Notes: generated from the letters alone by a model not told the origin. A DNA stretch of 64,000 bases from Kitagawia praeruptora (GCA_037693485.1 CM075346.1:126530001-126594000), one strand, 5' to 3'. Positions 25,501-40,500 are shown, counted from the stretch's first letter. Made by a program: numbers and translations.

Positions 25501-28500
25501 GGTGTTGATGTGAAATCTAAGTAATAGCTTTTATATGGAAACCAGCAAGGTTATCACGGCGCCAAGTCGAGCCTTAATGCTCGAGTACCTTCGAGAAGAC
25601 TAGTCGACAAGTCGCCCGACTAGTCGTAAAAAGTCGACAAAGTGCTAATTATACATGTATTTACTAGATTAATATATAATATAACTAAACATATCAATTC
25701 CAATTTAAATCAAAAGTAATAACAGTGTAACTATACAAGAGTATAAGTTTTGAATATGTTAAGAAGTCGGGCTTCGAGGTTTGAGGTTCTCAGCGCCCGA
25801 GTACAAGAGTACTCGTAGTTTTGAGTAAAAGTCGTAAAAAGTCGGGATTCGAGGTTCTTGGCGCCCGAGTACCTTCGTGTCGACTAGTCGTCGACTAGTC
25901 GTTGACTAGTCGTCGACTAGTCGTCTTCGTGATAACAGTGGAAACCAGACACTTCACTTTGTAGTAACCTAGTTCAAAATCATATATAAGCCTTCGACAA
26001 GTTGTTGATAAAGGGCAAGGTTCGTGAAACTTTTTTCTATGTTACCGTTTTAAACTTATTCTATGAATTTGAGATATGTAATTAGTGCTCATGTGTATCC
26101 TTGTTCGACACGTGTACCCGGGATCCTCATAACATAGTGTTGAAGTTGTAACTTAGTTTCATCTCTCTTGCCTAGTAAAATATGCTCTATTTGATTCCCC
26201 GTGGTTATTGATAGTTGTGTTCCAACTTAAGCTTTTATCTAGTTTTAGAATTGATGTTCATCTCCTCAACACTAAAATTATATATTGCTCTAAACTCACA
26301 ATATTGCACTTGATTATCACAGAGTCAAAAACTTCTAAAGCAATATATGTCGAATATCCATAAACAAAACAAAAAAACAATTAAGGTGTATTGTGTAGCG
26401 TCTAAAAGTAATGGGTACTAAACTATTTCCACTAATCACTAAAGTGAATGAAGTGTTAAACTACGTCATGTTAAATATATATGAAACCTTTTCAGGTAGA
26501 AAGTTTGAGTTATTTAATAAGAAACCAAACAAAGCTTGTAGTGAAAGTTAAGAGTTTTTAATTAGATTCACTTTCTCACACAAATGAAGTTAAGTGTGAA
26601 AAAGATTTGTAAGTCATCTTGGCAGAAGAGTTGAGATATAAAAGCATTCTCAACAACCATTTACTTGCGAGAGTTGGGGCCTTCTGTTACCCAATAACAG
26701 AAGCTAAAAATTTTGGGCTATTTTCTCCTGAGACCCAAACAACCTAATATTATATATGAAAAGAAAAATCATGGCAAATTTCCTGATAAGTAGTAGCATG
26801 ATGAACATTGATGAGAATATGGGATACAATAAACCCAGTAAGACTAACTTGATGAAAGTAGTAGCGTTCCTCGTAAATGCACGGGATTAAAATACTTGCA
26901 ACTTTGTTTAATGAACTTTATTTTTCTAGTATTAAAAAACCCATTAAATATTTGTAAGTAATAATTCATATCCTAAACCAATACTTTCAAGAATCCTTAT
27001 AATTGCATAAAATCACCTCTTTCCTTATATAAACAACAAAATTTGAATTAATAAATATAATATAAAATTTTCTTCAAATTTTGAGTTTTCCCTATCACAA
27101 AAACATCAGCATCCCATATGTGACATGTCAACCTTTTTTTTTTTGTCAGGAACATGTCAACCTATTTGAATTAATATATTTGCTTAGTTATTTAACCGGG
27201 AGTTTTTTGAGTTTAATGATGAAATCGCATTTACACAAATTTCTAACACAAATAGCTATTTGAGAATCTAAGCCATGTACTCCATTAGCAATAGTTTATC
27301 TAACACAATAAATGCAGCAAGCTTATTGTTTTGCTACCGTTAGGCATTAGCCATATATATACAGTTTTGGGGCCTCTCTCATTATATGAGTTGGTAACTT
27401 AAGATGCTATTAAAGCTCTGGTTGTGTGCTCTTCATATTTTCTCCCAAAGCAAGATGTTGCAAGGTCTATTGAAATTACTAGTATAACTCTGGAAGTGCA
27501 TGTGTTTTTAGTGAGTTTTAGCTTTGATAATTTGTTGTAGCCTTTCTATTATAGACCAAAATGTTTGCATATCAATTGAATAACTACACAATATCACAAG
27601 GATACAGAAGACAGAAACTATGCGTAATAACAAGTGCTGACAAGCCCCATCGAAGTTAATCTTACAATATAAATCAGATATGGCCTCCAAACTCAATATT
27701 TTGGAACCAAAATAATAATCATAGGATGTAATTGGTTGACTTATAACTGAAACAATTTTAGTTACACAATTACATGTAGTTGCTGATGTCTGTTGGTAAA
27801 TTTGCTTTGTTGCCTTTGTTAGCATGTGATAATTTGAACTTTAATAAAAGCTAAAATTTCAAAGAATTAACAATTCAAATGCCATGTGGTGTGCAAGGTA
27901 TATTTTCCATTTGAATGTACTTTTTCAAAACTGACCTGGAGAGAACTTGCACAAATATTTATCAATTTTTAATATGTATGTTATTGATATTTAGTAATAT
28001 TATTGGATATAACAGAAGTGTGCATAACCATAATAAGCAAGTAAAGAATACATCAGTTTAGTATTGTTATTACAATAAACTGATAACCAGAGAAGTAACT
28101 AAGATGCTAACCTGCATATTGAAAGCAACCATTTGAGCTCCATGTGTCCAGGCAATCAGTGGATTGTAATTAGATGAGTCGAAACGTATACCCTTTGGGT
28201 ACACCCTCAATATATTCCGCTGGGTAAATCTGTATCAAGCCAATTATCAGGAACCAAAATTCTTTATTATTACTGAAGAGATCTACATGCACGTAAAACT
28301 TATAACCCAACAAGATATACAGAAGAGCATACATCATGTAAAGAGTACTGTGAATTGAAGTAGAAAAGTACCAAAAAAACAAATACACTTTTTTTAAAGA
28401 ACAGCCAGAAGTTGGAAACAAAACCCAAGAAATCCCAGAAAGGTAGTAGATAGGCCAGTGAGATCAAGTAACTTTAGTGTACTTTGCTTTGACAATAATT

Positions 28501-31500
28501 ACTAGCATTATCAATATGATACACAAGAAAACAAGTGTTGATTGTTTTAATCAGCTGAAGGTGCTCATTTGGTAATTTGCCAATTGCACATAGGATTTCA
28601 TCAAAGCTTAGATATAATATTGAGAATTGGTACTTAGACTAGGTAATTCATATAACTCGGTAGTTGGTACAACTGTTAATTATGTAAAATCAGAAAGGAA
28701 AATATGCCAATTTAAATATGATTAACCAAAATAAATTCATGTGCTACTCTAATTTATACCTCACAATAGCTTTTCCATGAGTTGTTACAGCCTTTTCAAG
28801 TTCTGGCTCGCTTAAACTGAGTCGCCTAACTTTATCTGGATCCACCTTTAACCAATCATCCAATCCTCCTTTCCCTTTTCCCGCATGGATTGCAATCAAT
28901 CGCCTGTATTCAGGTGCTGTTTTTTGACATGTCTTATCATCGTCATCATCCTCTTCCTCGTCCGGGCTGTCAAGTTCATCGAAATTATCCTAGGTACACA
29001 AAAGAGTTAGCAAACTATTAACAATATGCTTGCTATGTATACACCATATAGGCTTGGCATAATATGAATTATGAAGTATATGCATTACCTTATCTTGAGT
29101 AGTTCCGTATCTAGAGATTGAGAGTTCTTTACCCCAAGCTCCCTCATCAGTAACTTCCTTCTCTTTCTGTGGACCAATTTTTTCATCTCCATCAATTTTT
29201 TTGGCTTGAAGGTATTCCTTGGGTGGTTTAGTAGAAATGATAAATCTCCTTTTCAGGGATTTCGGTGATGGAAACTCCTTCAAGCAATCCGAGTCAGGTG
29301 TAAACAATGCCTCTCCAAATGTTTGAGTCACCATCTAGATTGAGTAAAAAGATAGTCAAAACTATAAATATGTGGTACTGTGGTTAACGATCCAATATCA
29401 GTTCACATACTTACGTCGGCTACTTTAGCTTGAAGATCTGGAGTAAGGTGGTCTTCTAGAGTTATTACAACAGGATACTCAGATGCAGTAAATGCATGCT
29501 CCTTTATAGAACCCAAACATTTAAGGAGTTTAACAGGAGTGGTCAAGGTCCTACGCAGCAAACCAATCTTCTTAATTACATTATAATTCAGGTAATAGAA
29601 TCATTAAAGTGTGTGCACACATTTTGACCCCTCAAAACTCATAAGTTGAATGACACATTATGTACAGTGCAAACAATGAGCTATAGTTGATAAGAACAAT
29701 TCTCATTTTATTCTGTTTGCGGTTGTCATTAACCTCTATTTAAAATCAATTAGGAAATTTGCCTCTGTAGAGAGTAAACTTTACTCCACAGTATAAAACA
29801 CATTCTTTTGAAATCTTCCTAGAATAGATGATAAGGGAGCATCTATCTTGGGAGGGTCACACTGTAATGTAAAAACCTAAAAAAATATAAATTCCCTTGG
29901 TTAAATAAGTCATACTTTGGATGATACTTTGTTCTATTCATTTTCAAGAAGGAAGGAATGCGGCGTCACGGTCTTTTAATTCTTTATATGAGTGCGGGAG
30001 ATGATGGGTGTCAAAGGGGAGGATGTTGTCACAGATTGCAATCATTAGTTTATTTATACAGGACAAAACTGTCTAAAAGCATTGACTAATTAATTTGCAT
30101 GCATCATAAATTAAAGTAATTAAAAAATATATATCCTCAATCTCATACATCAATCCTTAATATTACTGTACTGGTACACACACAAGCTGATCATAGAGGC
30201 CACAATCACTTATGACGGTGCGAAAAACCAAAAATTTACTCAACCGTGAATGCTCATAACCCCAATTAGAAAACTGAAAACTGAAAAATATTCAAACTTA
30301 AATGTAAACTTTTAGGTAAGAATATTCAAAATTAGAAAACTGAAAAATAACCCCAATTGTGTTCACTAATTTGAGTAAGGTTGCTAATAATTGTGTATAG
30401 AAAAATGCTTGAAATTTATAGTGGACGAAGAAAATTAAAAATATAATGTACAGTATTTTATATGTCTTACTTGACTTTTCAATCTTCCGCACTACATATT
30501 TACATTTCATTCTATTTTAATAGAGAAAAATTACAAAAAGAAAGAGAAGTGTTAGGATTTCCATTTGGCATTGGTATCTTACCTTCCATGAAGAACATTC
30601 ACATCATCGCCAGTTGAGTTGGGCCATATATCCAATTCAATAACCCTAACACCCCTCTCAAGTGCTTTTATGATTGGGACATCACTGCAATCACTACTAA
30701 GTTGATTCCCGGTTAGATATGAATTATGCCCGGTGAATATGAAGTAATGAGACAACGGAGCATCCATGTCTTGGTGAATCTAAGAGGTAAGAGAAGATGA
30801 CTATAAGTACATTGCAACGACAAACAAACTAAAAATTAACAATATTTTTCCTAATTTTCTTAGGAAAACACGTGTTATCCAAAAAGAATAATAAACCTAG
30901 GCTCTTTTGGCTAGAATTAAGGCTGAATATGATTATGCACAATTAAGTCCAAAATACGAAAATGAGTACTTCAAATTTGAACAACATTTCTCTAAGGTTT
31001 CGGTATGCCCCTTGCATTTTGAGACAAAATCTATTGCCTTCTTCCTGATCATATTCCATAACCAGTTCTCAATTGCTAAAATCATCATGAGCAAAATATA
31101 TTACTAAGTGTGAACAAAATATAAAAGCGTACTCTCCGGATCCTCTAACAGGATTACAGGACACACACAAGTAAAATTGTTGCTTAACTGGGAATTTCAG
31201 CAAAGCTGCCAAATACTAAACGCAGTGACAGATGCAGGATTTTTGGAAACTAGGGTCAGAAAAATGCCAATACACACACACACACACACTCTCATATAGT
31301 CATATATACACTACATAATCTAGTATCTAATAATATGATTAATATTGCAAGGAAAATGATACGCCACAAAATATTGACTAATATTATCGGATAGTCTGAT
31401 TCTCATAAACTGTTTCATTATTACCTGGCATAAGTCAGGATAAAAGCATTCACGAGGTCATTTTCCATACATTTTGAAGTATAGATTTTGAGGTAAAATA

Positions 31501-34500
31501 ATAATCTAGTACCTAATAATATAGATTTTTTCCTATTAAAATATAGTTATATAGTACTCCCTCTGGTTTTTTTTATATGACGCTTGACTTTTTGTACACA
31601 AATCCAAGTGCTTTGACCGGGCACTTATAATTATTATTTTTAAGATTTTCTTTTTTTGAATTAAAATACACAATAAATATTTTAATTCATAAAAAGAAAA
31701 TTTTAAAAATAATAATTTTAAGTACCCGGTCAAAGCAATTGGAAATGTGTGCAAAAAGTCAAACGTCATATAAAAAAAACAGAGGGAGTAGTAGTAGTAG
31801 TAGTACTAATGAACTTTGCTGGGGCTATCCAGAAATGTCATATCAATAGCTCACGTATATGCTATTTCCTAGTTCCTCACATATGGTCACTTATTAGTTA
31901 TTACTGGCAACTTAATTTCCTAGAATACTTTGTTAGTTACAGAGGCATGCCTGTACTCATCTAATAACAAGCCTAATTGTTTGTAATGCTTTGCATTACT
32001 TACATGACCTCTTAACTGAGGGAACCTCTAGTTGTAGAGTTTCTGTTTGTATTGTACTTGTAATAGGCATCAAATCCTAGTTGTGTAACTGTACAAATAG
32101 AGTCTAGAATAATGCTTGAAAGAAGTTCCATGGTTCATGCCTCAAGCAAGGAGTTAAAGACTGCCAAATAATCACAGTTGGGATTTGAAGAAATGAAGAA
32201 TTTGCCTAAGTACCAATTCGAGAAGTATATTTGTCTATTCGAGAAGTCCAGCATTCGAGAAGTCAGAGATTCGATATCTCAAGACACTATTCGATATCTC
32301 TGAATACACTGTTCGATATCTCATTCGATATCTCAGGGATTCGATATGTCTACTACTCTATTCGAGAACTCAAGAAGTCAACAAGTCAAGATGGTATTCG
32401 AGTTCTCAAAGAGTCAACAAGTCAAAGTTCCATTCGATATCTCAAGGACTCAGAAAGCTATTCGACAACTCGAGGATTCGATAAGTCAAATGTTCTATTC
32501 GACAACTCAAGGAATCCTGATGGAAAAGAGCTATTCGAGAAGTGGTTCGATATGTCTTTATAACAGTATTCGAGAACTCAGAGTTATCGATCAAGTCAAT
32601 TCTAGTTCTCGAATCACTTACTTAGTCACTTCTCGAATACATTCTTGGAGACAAAATACTGAAGAAATTGTACAAGTCAGAAACCTGCAACAAGCCAATG
32701 CACTTTATGGACCACAATCTGTAACGTGCTCTGGAAAGCCTACAAGGAAGCTTGGAGAGATATAGAAGAGACAAGGAGCTAAAGAAGTGGATCTAAACAG
32801 GCTTTGCAAAGTCAAATCTGTAACCGTTTGGATGCTTACTCAAAAAGGATAGACAGACTAGAAAGTAATTTGTTTAGCTACCTTATTTGTAGTAAGCAGG
32901 CTGTATCCATGTTCTATAAGGACACAGCCTCACTTCATAACTTAGTAACTTTGTGAGTCAAGTTTTTCATACACTGTAAGCTATATCTCTCTGAGAAAAA
33001 CGAAGCTGAGAATACTACCATTTGTATTCACAGATTGTAGCAACCTTTATCTAATATACATTAGATTAAAGTGATATTGTGTCTTGTGTTGTTTATTTAT
33101 CCGCACCTTAATTTCTGCACACACAGGCACTTATCTGCTACACAGACTCAACCCAAGAAAAGTTCAAGAATCCATTCACCCCCCCCTCTGTATTCTTTTA
33201 CCGTGTTCAATACTCAACAAGTGGTATCAGAGCGGGCTGTTTATTCAAAAACAGAGAAACGATCATGAGTTCGAATACACCAAAGACTACAGGAACGGTG
33301 AAGGTCCCTAAGTTTGATAAAGAAAACTTCAACCTCTGGAAGATAAAGATGATGTTGTTCATCAAAGCCTCTCATCCCTTGTATCCTGAGATTCTCAAGA
33401 ATGGTCCTTTTGTTCCACAACAAGAGATACCAGAGAAGACTGTTGGAACCATAACAATCCCTAGAGCTTATGAGGCCAAGGATCCATCAAAGTGGACAGA
33501 GTCAGAAAGGGAGAAGGTTGCTCTTGACAGCCACCTCATGTTGCTCATCATTGATTCCATGGATATGTCAATGTTTGCAAACATTGCATCATGCACGTCT
33601 GCTAAAGAGATGTGGGATCACATTGAGGTGTTGTGTGAAGGGACTGATGAGGTTAAAGAAAACAGGAAACAGATACTGGTCACACAGTATGAAGCTTTCA
33701 TGGCACAGCCCAAGGAAAGCATCACTGAGATGTTTGAAAGGTTTCACAAGCTAGTTACTGAGTTGCAGATGAATGGAAAGGTTTACAGCACCAAGGAGTT
33801 AAATATGAAATTTCTGTTGTCTTCACCAAATCATCTGGAGCAAAGAGTCATTTCCCTTAGAGAGAGAGATTTGAACAAAGTCACCTATGATGTACTCTAT
33901 GGAGTCCTAAAGACTCATGAACTTGAGTTGCTTCAGAAGAGGGCTATCCAAGCCAACCAAGGTAGGATGATAAACACATCATGTGCCTTGATTGTCAACA
34001 AATCCATTCTGGACCTAGAAGCATCTACAAGCCAACTAAGGATAGAGGAGGTGGCAGATGATGAAGAAACTGAAGCTGGGGTGAGTGAACCTGTTGAGGA
34101 AAAGGAGGAAGAAGAAGAGGAGTTTTACACTCTGGAAGAACTTGATGGGATGGAAAATACTTCATATGCTTTCATGGCCAGAAAATTTCCAAACATCAGA
34201 TTTAAAAGAAATCAACCCTTCAAACCCAAAACTCAAAACCATTCAGCCAACAAGAACAAGGCACCTGTGAAACCAAACAGAAATAAGTTCAAAACCGGTT
34301 ATGTGGATAGGTCATCTGTAAGATGTTATAGATGCAATGACCTAGGGCATTTTGCCAGTGAATGCAAGAAGCCTAAAAAGAAGGATAGAGATTATCTTGA
34401 GCTAGAAGCTAAGTATGAGGCCCTTCTGAAAAAGCAGACACATGGTAAGGCCTACATAGCTGAAGGGAAGTGTTGGGATGATTCTGAGAGTGATGAAGAG

Positions 34501-37500
34501 GAACAAGAATTCTGCAATTATGCCTTGATGGCCAACTCCAAGGATGACTCATCTTCATCTGATTCTCAGGTACCATCTCTCACTACTATAGACATGTCTG
34601 TTTCTGAATACAAATCCATGATTGAACAATTATCTGTTGAAATGTTTAATATTCATACTAGTATGACTGCTGCTAATGAGGAGATTGCTAAACTGTCTAC
34701 TAGAAATGAAGTATTAACCAAAAAGAATGAGGAACTTGAGCTAACTGCTATGCAAGTAGAAAACCTTAAGAAAGAAGTTGAATATTTGGAGAATAAGGTT
34801 CTATGTGCTAGTCAAGTAGAGAAGGCTCTTAGGGATGAATTAGCTGAGAATGAATTCAAACTTAAAACTTTCAAGAAATCATCTGGTTTAGTGCAATCCT
34901 ACTGTGAGAAAATTGAAGCTAAACCTAAAGCAGCTATTGGACTTGACTATGACTCTCTCAAACAAAGGAAAGGCTATGCTGTCATTGAAGAGGACACAGC
35001 TGTTCATGAGAAAGTGCCTCACATTTTGAGAAAAACTGAAAATCCAATTTTTAAGGAATCAACATTTGAAATTGATGAGGATGCCTTACTCATCAAGCAA
35101 ATGTTGAATGATGAGGATGAGGCACAATCTAGTGAACAGCAAGCATCCTCTAAGGGTGAGAGTGTCAAGTCAAAGACCAAGAAGCCAGTAGTTGATAGGC
35201 CAAGACCTAAGAAGTTTGTTAAGTTTGTATCAGCTGGGAAGAGTGAATCAGAAAAGGAAGTGACTAAAAAGAAACAGAACAGAAATGGCAAGTTAGGGAT
35301 TAACAAGGATAACAACTATGCTTATATGCCTAATGCCCCTAGAAAAACTTGTCAGAACTGTCTCAGTACCAATCATCTAACTCATGCATGCAAGAAACCT
35401 GTTGGTAGTGTGTCTAAACCTTTCTATGATTGTTCTGTGCCTCTAAGACATAGAGATGCACCCTTCTGTGATAAATTTGACTATATGCCATGCAATATGA
35501 ATGTTATGACTAGTTGTTTTAATTTAAGAAGACAGTTCATTGATGGTTGTATCAGTCACAATTCTCACACACACTACACAAGGTCAAAGTCTTCAAGTCC
35601 TCCTAAAGCTAGGAAGGTACCTCTGTCACCTAAGTCTGAAACCTCAGGTTCTAAGACTTCCAACAGTGACAAGAAGACTGACACTAAGAAAGTTAACAAG
35701 CATGTTGTTTATGATAAAACTGTCTCTAAGTCACATGGACCCAAACTTGTTTGGGTACCAAAGGAAAAGTAATACCTTTGTGTTTGCAGGGCAAAGAAAG
35801 TGAGAAGAAGGTCATGTGGATTTTGGACAGTGGATGCTCAAATCATATGACTGGTGATATGGCCCTGCTATCACAGTATGAGGAAAAGGCTGGCCCAATG
35901 GTTGCTTTTGGAGATGACAGCATGGGTAACACATTGGGATATGGCAAGCTGAAAGTTGGAAATGTCATCATTGAAGATGTAGCACTAGTCAAGGGGCTCA
36001 AGCATAATCTGTTAAGTGTTGGTCAGTTTACTGATAGAGGATTCAAAGTGAATTTTGACAAAGATGAATGTTTGATCACCCACAAGAAGACTGGTGATTT
36101 TGCTCTATCTGGAGTAAGGAAGGGAAGCCTGTTTGTAGCCAATATGGACTCTGCAAACAAGGACAAAATTTGTTGCTTTTACTCAAAAGCATCAAATGAA
36201 GATTGTTGGCTGTGGCACAAGAAACTATCACACCTGAACTTTAAGGCCATTAATTCTCTAGTCAAAAGAGAGTTAGTGAGAGGCATGCCCACACTTGAAT
36301 TCTGCCAAGAAGGAGTGTGTGAGGCTTGTCAAAAAGGAAAAATGAAGAGATCAAGCCACAAGCCAAAGACAGTGACATCTGTAACCAAGCCACTACAACT
36401 CATCCATATGGATTTGTTTGGGCCTGTCAACATAATGTCACTTGGAAGAAAGAAGTATGCCCTGGTAATGGTTGATGATTTTTCAAGGTATACATGGGTA
36501 GAATTTCTGGCATCAAAAGATGAGGCTCCACAAGTAATCATTGAGCATATAAAGAAAGTTGACAAGGAAGCAAAGGCAAACAATGCAAGTGTGATTGCAT
36601 TGAGGAGTGATAATGGAACAGAGTTCAGAAATGCCACACTTGAAGCATTCTGCAAAGAGAATGGCATTTCTCAGCAATTCTCAGCTCCAAGGACTCCACA
36701 ACAAAATGGAGTTGTTGAGAGAAAGAATAGAACTCTAATTGAGGCTGCTAGAACAATGTTACTTGATGCAAAAATGCCCACATGTTTTTGGGCTGAGGCT
36801 GTGAGCACTGCATGCTATATTCAGAACAGAACCCTCATCAACAAAAACACTGGAAAGACTCCTTACAACTTGATGACTGGAAAGAAGCCTACACTGAAGT
36901 ATATTCATACTTTTGGAAGCAAATGCTTTGTACTTAAGGACAATTCTGAATATGTTGGAAAGTTTGATGCAAAAGCATTTGAAGGAATTTTTCTTGGCTA
37001 TTCTATGGAAAGAATTGCATACAAGGTTTATGTCATCAGTCAAAAGAAAGTTATGGAAAGCACAGATGTAACATTTGATGACAGTAAACTACCTGGACTA
37101 GAAGAAGCCAATGATGAAGACAAAGATCCATTGAAGTTTGATAATCTAGATGATTCTGATGAAGAGACTGAAACTAGAGTTGAAACTCAAGTTCAACAAA
37201 CTCAAGTGAATAATGATACAAGAGAAGAATTTGTGCCAATCAATAGTGAAGAAACAAGCATCCAAGACACACCTGTGAGTAATGGCAACTTCACAGGGGG
37301 AGGAAATGAGGATGATCATGATGAGGAAGATGAAGCAACATCAAGGGTGAGAAATCAGGCTGAACACTCAAGGAAATGGGATAGATCACACACTGCAGAG
37401 CAAATCATTGGAGATCCTAATGCAGGAGTAAGGACTAGGAGAGCAACTCAAAATGAGTGCCTCTATGGATGTTTTCTATCACAAGTTGAGCCTAAGAAAC

Positions 37501-40500
37501 TTGATGATGCATTGTTGGATCCAGATTGGATTATTGCCATGCAAGAGGAGCTGAATCAATTTGAAAGGAACAAAGTATGGGAACTTGTGCCTGCACCAAA
37601 GAATAGAACCATTGTTGGAACAAAATGGGTTCTGAAGAATAAAATGGATGAAGATGGTGTAATAATAAGAAACAAAGCAAGGCTGGTTGCAAAAGGATAC
37701 TCTCAACAGGAAGGCATTGATTATGATGAGACATTTGCCCCTGTTGCTAGATTGGAAGCCATTAGAATATTCTTGGCATTTGCTGCTCATTCAAACTTTA
37801 AAGTTTATCAAATGGATGTCAAGAGTGCATTTCTAAATGGAGAGTTGGAAGAAGAGGTTTATGTGCAACAACCACCTGGCTTTGAGGATCCACATTTCCC
37901 AGAATTTGTCTACAGATTGCTTAAGGCACTGTATGGACTTAAGCAAGCTCCAAGAGCATGGTATGATACTCTATCACAATTTCTTCTTGAAAATCAATTC
38001 ACTCGAGGCACATTGGACAAGACACTGTTTTACAAGAAGCATGGTGATGATATGATCCTAGTTCAAATCTATGTGGATGATATCATTTTTGGTTCTACAA
38101 ATGAGAAACTGTGCGAGAAATTCTCTAAACTCATGCAGAGCAGATATGAGATGAGTATGATGGGAGAGTTGACATTCTTTCTAGGGTTGCAAGTCAGTCA
38201 AAGGAAGGATGGTATCTTTATCAGTCAAACCAAGTACATCAAGGATTTATTGAAGAAGTTTGACTTGGAAGATTGTTCACCTGCCAAGACACCCATGGCC
38301 ACTGCCACTAAATTGGATGAAGATGCTAAAGGCAAGAGAGTAGATATCTCAGTCTACAGAGGCATGGTTGGTTCTCTACTCTACCTCACTGCAAGTAGGC
38401 CAGACATCATGTTTGCTACATGCTTGTGTGCAAGGTTTCAATCAAATCCAAAGGAATCACATTTGATTGCAATAAAAAGGATCTTTAGATATCTGAAGGG
38501 CACTCCTAACTTGGGATTATGGTACCCTAAGGACACAGGGTTCAATCTGGTTGGCTACTCTGATGCTGATTATGCTGGATGCAGAGTGGATAGGAAAAGC
38601 ACCTCAGGAAGCTGCCAGTTTCTTGGACAAAGGTTAGTTTCTTGGTATAGCAAGAAACAACAATCTGTGTCAACTTCTACAGCTGAGGCTGAATACATAG
38701 CTGCTGGAAGTTGCTGTGCTCAAGTGCTTTGGATTAGAAATCAACTTAGAGATTATGGACTTGTGTTGGAAAGAATTCCAATCATGTGTGACAACACAAG
38801 TGCAATCTCTATAGTTGCCAATCCTGTCAATCATTCTAGAACAAAGCACATTGACATCAGATATCATTTCATAAGAGAACATGCAACTAATGGAACCATT
38901 GAGTTGCATTATGTCTCTACAGATAAACAACTAGCTGATATATTCACTAAGCCATTAGATGAAGCCACCTTCACAAGGTTGGTAAGTGAGATTGGAATGC
39001 TGAATTCTTCAGATTCTGGCTAAGTGAATACATCATCTAGATTGTTGCAGCAGTAAACACTTACTTTATCTAAATCCTCAATATTTTTGAAGAAAGTGTT
39101 GGCTGAAATATGATTTATAAATATTTCAAATCTGTTGCATATGTTGAAAATCATATTTTTATTAACTTAAAATTTCTATGAAATTTTGAGAAAATCACTA
39201 TTTGATTTGCTAGAATATTTTTCAATGAATATGTCTGGTAGATTTTAAAAAGATAGTGAAAATCAAATTTTTATGAGTGATGGGTATAGTTCGATAAGTC
39301 AGACTTCTCGAATGATTCACTATTCGACATCTCTAATAAGTCTCATTAGAGTACTCTTGAGTTCTCGAATAGAGTCTTTCTGAGATATCGAATAGAGGAA
39401 TGATTGACTTCTCGAATATAGTAACTGAGTTCTCGAATGACTGAGTTCTCGAACACTATATTTGAGTTCTCGAATCATTTGAAAAGGCTGAATTCTCGCT
39501 GAATCTTAATCGATTTTGGACTTTTTGTCTAAAAGTTTAATTCACTCATAAAAACACATATTATTTAATTTAGAATTAATTCTAAGTTAGATAACTGCCA
39601 GCTGTGAGTTTCTATCTGCTTGAGTTATCGATTAAGCCATTCTTGACTTCTCGAATAGTTGTTTTCTACTTCTCGAATGCCTGACTTGTCGATACAAAAC
39701 TGCTAATCGACAATTCAAGCACTTCATACTTATACAATCTCACATCTATTCGATTCATTTCATTCGATTTCTCAAGCATCTACACTCTCTAAACCCCTGA
39801 AACCCTAGCTACGAAAAGCCAAATTTCTTCTTCAACCTTCAATTTCTTTTCTCTCTTCTACACAAATGGCAACAGTAAAGTTCAACACCAACTTCATCGC
39901 TCTCACTAGTGATGTTGAAGCACCCAATGCAAATTTCAAGTGCTTTGTGAAATGGATGGCTGAGTCATATATCAAGGATGCACTCTCAGCCAACCCAACT
40001 CTATATCTAGATATTCTGGAACAATTCTGGAGTACTGCTATTGTGGAGGTTGTAGCCCTGGAAAACGCAATCACTTCATATGTCATTTACTGCAAGGTTC
40101 AAGATAAGGAAATCACTATCACTACTGCAGACATGAACCAAGCACTAGGCCTACAACAAGAGTCATTTGACAGAATGACCACTAACGCAGAGTTGGAGGA
40201 ATTCTTTGAGTTCATAAACTACTCAGATGGGATTAATCTTGGAAAGCTAAACAGAAAGAATCTGAGAAAGGAGTGGAGTTATGTGTTTGCAACTCTTCTC
40301 CAAGTCTTCACTGCCAGGAAATCAAGCTTTGACCAAATCAGTGCACCTGTGCAGCAAATTGGATATGCTTTGGCCTATGGAAAGAAGATAGATGTTGGCC
40401 AAATCATACTTCAAGAATTATATGGGAGACTTGGTAAGAACACAACCAAGAGAGGTACTGATATTTTCTTCCCTCGCTTTATTCAATCTGTACTTAATTA

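Larger units (their letters stand above)
24097..28111. other. PLC intron 6
   Basis: A 4.0 kb intron holding two hAT-like MITEs (25037-25222, 25546-25940). The rest is AT-rich with no supported ORF. Confidence 0.8.

Noticed and set aside
32216..32640. CRISPR-like array
   Set aside because: Repeat units are 11 nt, variable and irregularly spaced, inside a plant retrotransposon LTR.
32231..32765. Overlapping open frames of 110 and 139 codons in both LTRs
   Set aside because: They run through the repeated TTCGA motif, are in different frames, and lie in an LTR leader. They are open because the motif lacks stops.
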